From: Lactobacillus sp. CBA3605
GTDB taxonomy: Bacteria > Bacillota > Bacilli > Lactobacillales > Lactobacillaceae
Assembly (NCBI RefSeq): GCF_002970915.1
Contig: NZ_CP027190.1
Span: forward strand, 1,736,001-1,800,000
Reading direction: 5' to 3'
Length of the DNA: 64,000 bases
The notes under the pieces are model-generated. The model ran no database searches, was not told the origin of the DNA, and saw nothing but the letters and a program-made list of their open reading frames with translations. A program made the translations under genes and the position numbers. Below are positions 61,946 to 64,000 of the stretch, piece by piece; the stretch's first letter is position 1, and every line of letters starts with the position of its first letter.

Positions 61946-62013
61946 TACGATAATCCTATAAAAGTGGACGTTCTTATTTCTTTTCGTAATTGTTTAATTA
62001 TTGGGCTTATACT
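61946..62013 (+). promoter_or_regulatory. Plantaricin-type regulated promoter of the bacteriocin operon
   Basis: TACGATAAT (61946-61954) and GACGTTCTT (61967-61975) match the plantaricin repeat TACGTTAAT at 8 and 6 of 9 positions and are spaced by exactly 12 bases. TATACT (62008-62013) lies 32 bases further on as the -10; no good -35 is present. The layout matches the site before the pheromone gene. The rest of 61825-62056 shows no ORF. Confidence 0.7.
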
Positions 62014-62056
62014 AATTTTGTTCCAAAGAGTGATGGAGAAAATTAGGGGGGAATAG

Positions 62057-62299
62057 ATGATGATCAAAAAAATGCGAGGTTTATCAAGTTATACTGGACT
62101 CGGGAATCTGAATACGATGGCTTCAACACAATTGGCGACGGTTACGGGTGGAAAGATTGTTAAATATATGACGGTTGGGCCGTTTACACTTTATAAAAAT
62201 ACTAAAACTGGAAAAATCACTCGTCGTCAAACGACGAGTACTGCAAGTTGGACAGCCAAGACGATGGCGTTTGGTTGGGCTAAATCTTTTCACGGATAA
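62057..62299 (+). CDS. Lactococcin B-like bacteriocin precursor with double-glycine leader
   Basis: The 80-residue precursor ends its leader at VTGG (residues 29-32) and would release a 48-residue cationic peptide starting KIVKYM. The mature part follows lactococcin B from GP at residues 9-10 through YKxTxTGK and TAS to GWxKxFH at the end; by hand, against the remembered sequence, about half the positions are identical. The single Cys of lactococcin B is Arg here, so the peptide has no cysteine. AGGGGGG precedes ATG 62057; ATG 62060 is also possible. The leader is longer than usual (about 32 residues). Lactococcins A and B act on the mannose phosphotransferase system, so that target is the inference. 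Confidence 0.85.
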   Translation: MMIKKMRGLSSYTGLGNLNTMASTQLATVTGGKIVKYMTVGPFTLYKNTKTGKITRRQTTSTASWTAKTMAFGWAKSFHG

Positions 62300-62365
62300 T
62301 TAAAATACTATAAACGTGGCTTAGTAATTTGAATTTTGTGGGGGAAAGTATAGGAGACTGATAAA

Positions 62366-62632
62366 ATGAAAAAAAAGATCGATATTCTTAATACCTTGGA
62401 TGTTTTAATTAAGGATCCAACTATTTCAAAGGTTGAACGGCAATTGTTATCAGATGCTAAGCTTGCGCTTGCTAAGGGAATCTACGATGAAAAGGTTGCC
62501 GCAACCTTAAAATCTCAGCTTTCCAAGTTAGCATTGGCGAAGAATTTAACACCGGTACTCGTGCCATTTTTCACTGAGCTTTCTCGCCAATATCTTGGTA
62601 CTGGTAAGCGTGGGATGCTCTATACGATATAG
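62366..62632 (+). CDS. Bacteriocin immunity protein (EntA_Immun-like)
   Basis: An 88-residue, Lys-rich, all-helical protein directly follows the bacteriocin gene with AGGAG before ATG 62366. The pattern of four amphipathic helices and a loose C-terminus (LGTGKRGMLYTI) is that of immunity proteins of the enterocin A / lactococcin A type, which protect the producer by locking the bacteriocin on its mannose-PTS receptor. The helix content and position are the evidence; sequence similarity to known immunity proteins is weak by eye. A terminator follows at 62659. Confidence 0.8.
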   Translation: MKKKIDILNTLDVLIKDPTISKVERQLLSDAKLALAKGIYDEKVAATLKSQLSKLALAKNLTPVLVPFFTELSRQYLGTGKRGMLYTI

Positions 62633-62658
62633 TAGTAAATTATTGAGATTTAATGAGT

Positions 62659-62708
62659 AGCAGCTTGATCATTCGGAACTAATTCGGAATGATTAAGTTG
62701 CTATTTTA
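62659..62708 (+). terminator. Terminator after the bacteriocin operon
   Basis: A 16-bp stem (62659-62674 with 62687-62702, two G-T pairs) is followed by ATTTTA. It separates the bacteriocin genes from the regulatory operon. Confidence 0.75.
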
Positions 62709-62740
62709 ATGAGAAAAGGGCAAATATAAGTGATTTTTCT

Positions 62741-62809
62741 GACGTTAATGCATCAAATATGTACGTTTATACAAATATAATAATAAAAATAAAAATTATG
62801 TTATATTAT
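62741..62809 (+). promoter_or_regulatory. Plantaricin-type regulated promoter of the pheromone/kinase operon
   Basis: GACGTTAAT (62741-62749) and TACGTTTAT (62762-62770) each match TACGTTAAT at 8 of 9 positions with a 12-base spacer. TATATTAT (62802-62809) follows after 31 bases as the -10 region. This is the geometry of response-regulator sites in the plantaricin regulon. Confidence 0.85.
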
Positions 62810-62836
62810 CATTATAAATATGAGGAGATGAATGAA

Positions 62837-62989
62837 ATGACTAATTTTAGCAATATTAATAAGTATCAAGATTTGAATCAGGGAGAACTACAACGGGTTA
62901 CAGGTGGAAAGAAGTACGGTAACGATTTAACTATGGGAGTATCTATTGTTCGAAAAGTAAAAAAGCTTATCAAAAAGACGTTTAGATAA
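62837..62989 (+). CDS. PlnA-like peptide pheromone precursor
   Basis: The 50-residue precursor has a double-glycine leader of 24 residues (ending VTGG) and a 26-residue mature peptide, the same mature length as plantaricin A. The mature C-terminal half is amphipathic and strongly basic; it shares the L-x-MG and VKKLxKK core with plantaricin A. It would be secreted, sensed by the adjacent kinase and so induce the bacteriocin genes. ATG 62837 has GAGGAG 9 bases upstream; upstream ATGs fall within that site or the operator. The KYGN stretch is not a pediocin motif, since there are no cysteines. Confidence 0.85.
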   Translation: MTNFSNINKYQDLNQGELQRVTGGKKYGNDLTMGVSIVRKVKKLIKKTFR

Positions 62990-63009
62990 AGTGAAATTTG
63001 GTGGTTTTA

Positions 63010-64000
63010 ATGATTGAACCCAGTATTATGGTTGGTCTTTTACAGATGTTTTTTCTGATTTTTGGTGTTATGTTCATTTATACGTTCACTATTCAAAGTA
63101 TTAATTTTTGGTCTTTAGTAAAAACTATCGTGTTTAGTATCTGTTTTGCCCTTGTTGGTGGCATCATAAATGATGGTCTTTTTTTGATGGTTTTTGGTTA
63201 TATGTTCTTCTCTGAGTGGGTCAGACAACGAACCCTTAAGATGGATTTTGGACGCTTAAACATTTTGTTGCTATTAATATCGTTACAAAATTTAATTTTG
63301 TCGTTTTCATCAGCGATAAGCAAGTTAATTTTATTTAACATAATGAAGAGTCGTTCTTTAGTAGCATTGTCTAGAGCTGGTACCTTGTTTGTGATTGTTG
63401 AAGTAGGAATTGTGTATACAATTGCACTATTTTTATTGGAGGTATCACTAAAGTACATACGAAAACATCCTGATGTGATAATACAAGTACGACAACTAAA
63501 AATTGATGCTAGAATTTTCGTTATCTTATTTGTATTATTTTTCTCAATTGAATTATTGTTAATGATTAGTGATATGGAAGGTGTTACAGCCAAAATTCAA
63601 ATGACGTTACTTTTCACCTTTACGTTAATGGTTGGGTTGATGGGCTCACAAATGGGATTTATTATAAGAACCTATGCTCGACAACAAGCACTTGAAAATG
63701 AAAAATTGCAAAACCAACAATTGAATAATTATTTGAAGAGCATTGAGCAACAATACATGGCATTAAGACGGTTTAAACATGATTATCGGAATTTGATAAT
63801 TAGTTTAACTGTTAAAAATGAAGACCAAGATATTAGAAGTACAGATGATTATCTAACTAATTTAAAAAAACAAGCTATGCCATCGGTTGATTTGGATGAT
63901 TCTCAAATTGTACAAGTCCAGAATTTAGGAAATGAAGCTGTTAAAGGTTTAATCGTACAGAAATTTTTTGATGCAAGAAAACGCGGTGTGAAATTGAATA
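63010..64000 (+). CDS. Peptide-sensing histidine kinase, AgrC/PlnB type (truncated by window edge)
   Basis: ATG 63010, behind a weak GGTGG, opens a frame of 330 codons that runs off the window. The first ~220 residues hold about six membrane segments. A coiled linker follows, then LRRFKHDYRNLIISL with the phosphorylated His, as in the HPK10 kinases that sense secreted peptides (AgrC, PlnB, ComD). The start is 20 bases after the pheromone gene, so they form one operon. The ATPase domain, response regulator(s) and probably the ABC transporter lie to the right. Codon use is AT-richer than in the upstream genes. Confidence 0.88.
   Translation, partial: MIEPSIMVGLLQMFFLIFGVMFIYTFTIQSINFWSLVKTIVFSICFALVGGIINDGLFLMVFGYMFFSEWVRQRTLKMDFGRLNILLLLISLQNLILSFSSAISKLILFNIMKSRSLVALSRAGTLFVIVEVGIVYTIALFLLEVSLKYIRKHPDVIIQVRQLKIDARIFVILFVLFFSIELLLMISDMEGVTAKIQMTLLFTFTLMVGLMGSQMGFIIRTYARQQALENEKLQNQQLNNYLKSIEQQYMALRRFKHDYRNLIISLTVKNEDQDIRSTDDYLTNLKKQAMPSVDLDDSQIVQVQNLGNEAVKGLIVQKFFDARKRGVKLN

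Noticed and set aside
61920..61954. TACGAGTAAT / TACGATAAT as the operator pair
   Set aside because: They are 26 bases apart rather than 21; the pair 61946/61967 has exact spacing and the same distance to the -10 as at the pheromone gene.
62759..62836. Longer N-terminus for the pheromone precursor
   Set aside because: It would begin inside the repeat operator and run through the -10; ATG 62837 has the proper ribosome-binding site.
62909..62923. KKYGN at the start of the mature pheromone as a pediocin-box
   Set aside because: Pediocin-like peptides need the YGNGV motif followed by paired cysteines; this peptide has none and matches plantaricin A instead.
63198..63593. Minus-strand ORF of 131 codons
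   Set aside because: It lies opposite the membrane part of the histidine kinase and has no support.

Overview
The window looks like a chromosomal stretch of a lactobacillus, most likely the Lactiplantibacillus plantarum group. The evidence is moderate GC, Gram-positive ribosome-binding sites (AGGAGG type), low-GC Firmicute gene order (metG-tatD-rnmV-rsmA-veg-ispE-purR-glmU-prs, rpoE-pyrG-murA-rho-rpmE, acpS-alr-mazF), a mevalonate-pathway HMG-CoA reductase, divergent carAB/argF, and a plantaricin-type quorum-sensing module at the right edge. Species cannot be fixed from sequence alone. No rRNA, tRNA, CRISPR array or insertion sequence was seen.

Layout. 1-7.9 kb: start of a HelD-type helicase gene, a T-box-controlled trpS, then a plus-strand run with a dihydrouridine synthase, a Ppx/GppA protein, HMG-CoA reductase, an HELLH-motif protein, a DUF72 protein and a small unknown protein. 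8.0-18.8 kb: a complete citrate fermentation cluster (CitMHS transporter, membrane oxaloacetate decarboxylase H/D/B/G-like/A subunits, citrate lyase CDEF, CitX, CitG and a GntR regulator) with catabolite-repression-like sites. It turns citrate into acetate and pyruvate. 18.8-29.9 kb: conserved housekeeping block (metG to glmU), including a zinc ABC transporter pair behind a 21-bp Zur-type palindrome and purR behind PurBox-like sites. 30-39 kb: an Rgg-like regulator broken by one stop codon next to an MFS exporter; prs; a YdcF-like membrane protein; a Ser/Thr-rich lipoprotein; and a minus-strand HAD / HD / octanoyltransferase set. 39.2-51.4 kb: DUF1934 protein, rpoE, pyrG with a CTP-type attenuator, a MurA carrying Asp where Cys is usual, rho, rpmE2, a baeRF-like protein, sortase, LemA, HtpX, an unknown protein and MurF. 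51.5-61.8 kb: DEAD-box helicase, acpS-alr-mazF, divergent carAB and argF around an operator region, and queT behind a preQ1-I riboswitch.

The most interesting part is 61.8-64.0 kb. It holds a double-glycine bacteriocin precursor whose mature part closely resembles lactococcin B, an immunity-type gene, a PlnA-like 26-residue cationic pheromone precursor, and the first 330 codons of an AgrC/PlnB-type histidine kinase. Both the bacteriocin and pheromone promoters carry 9-bp TACGTTAAT-like direct repeats spaced by 12 bp and set 31-32 bp before a -10 element. That is the plantaricin regulon geometry, and it suggests a lactococcin-B-type bacteriocin placed under plantaricin-type peptide signalling.
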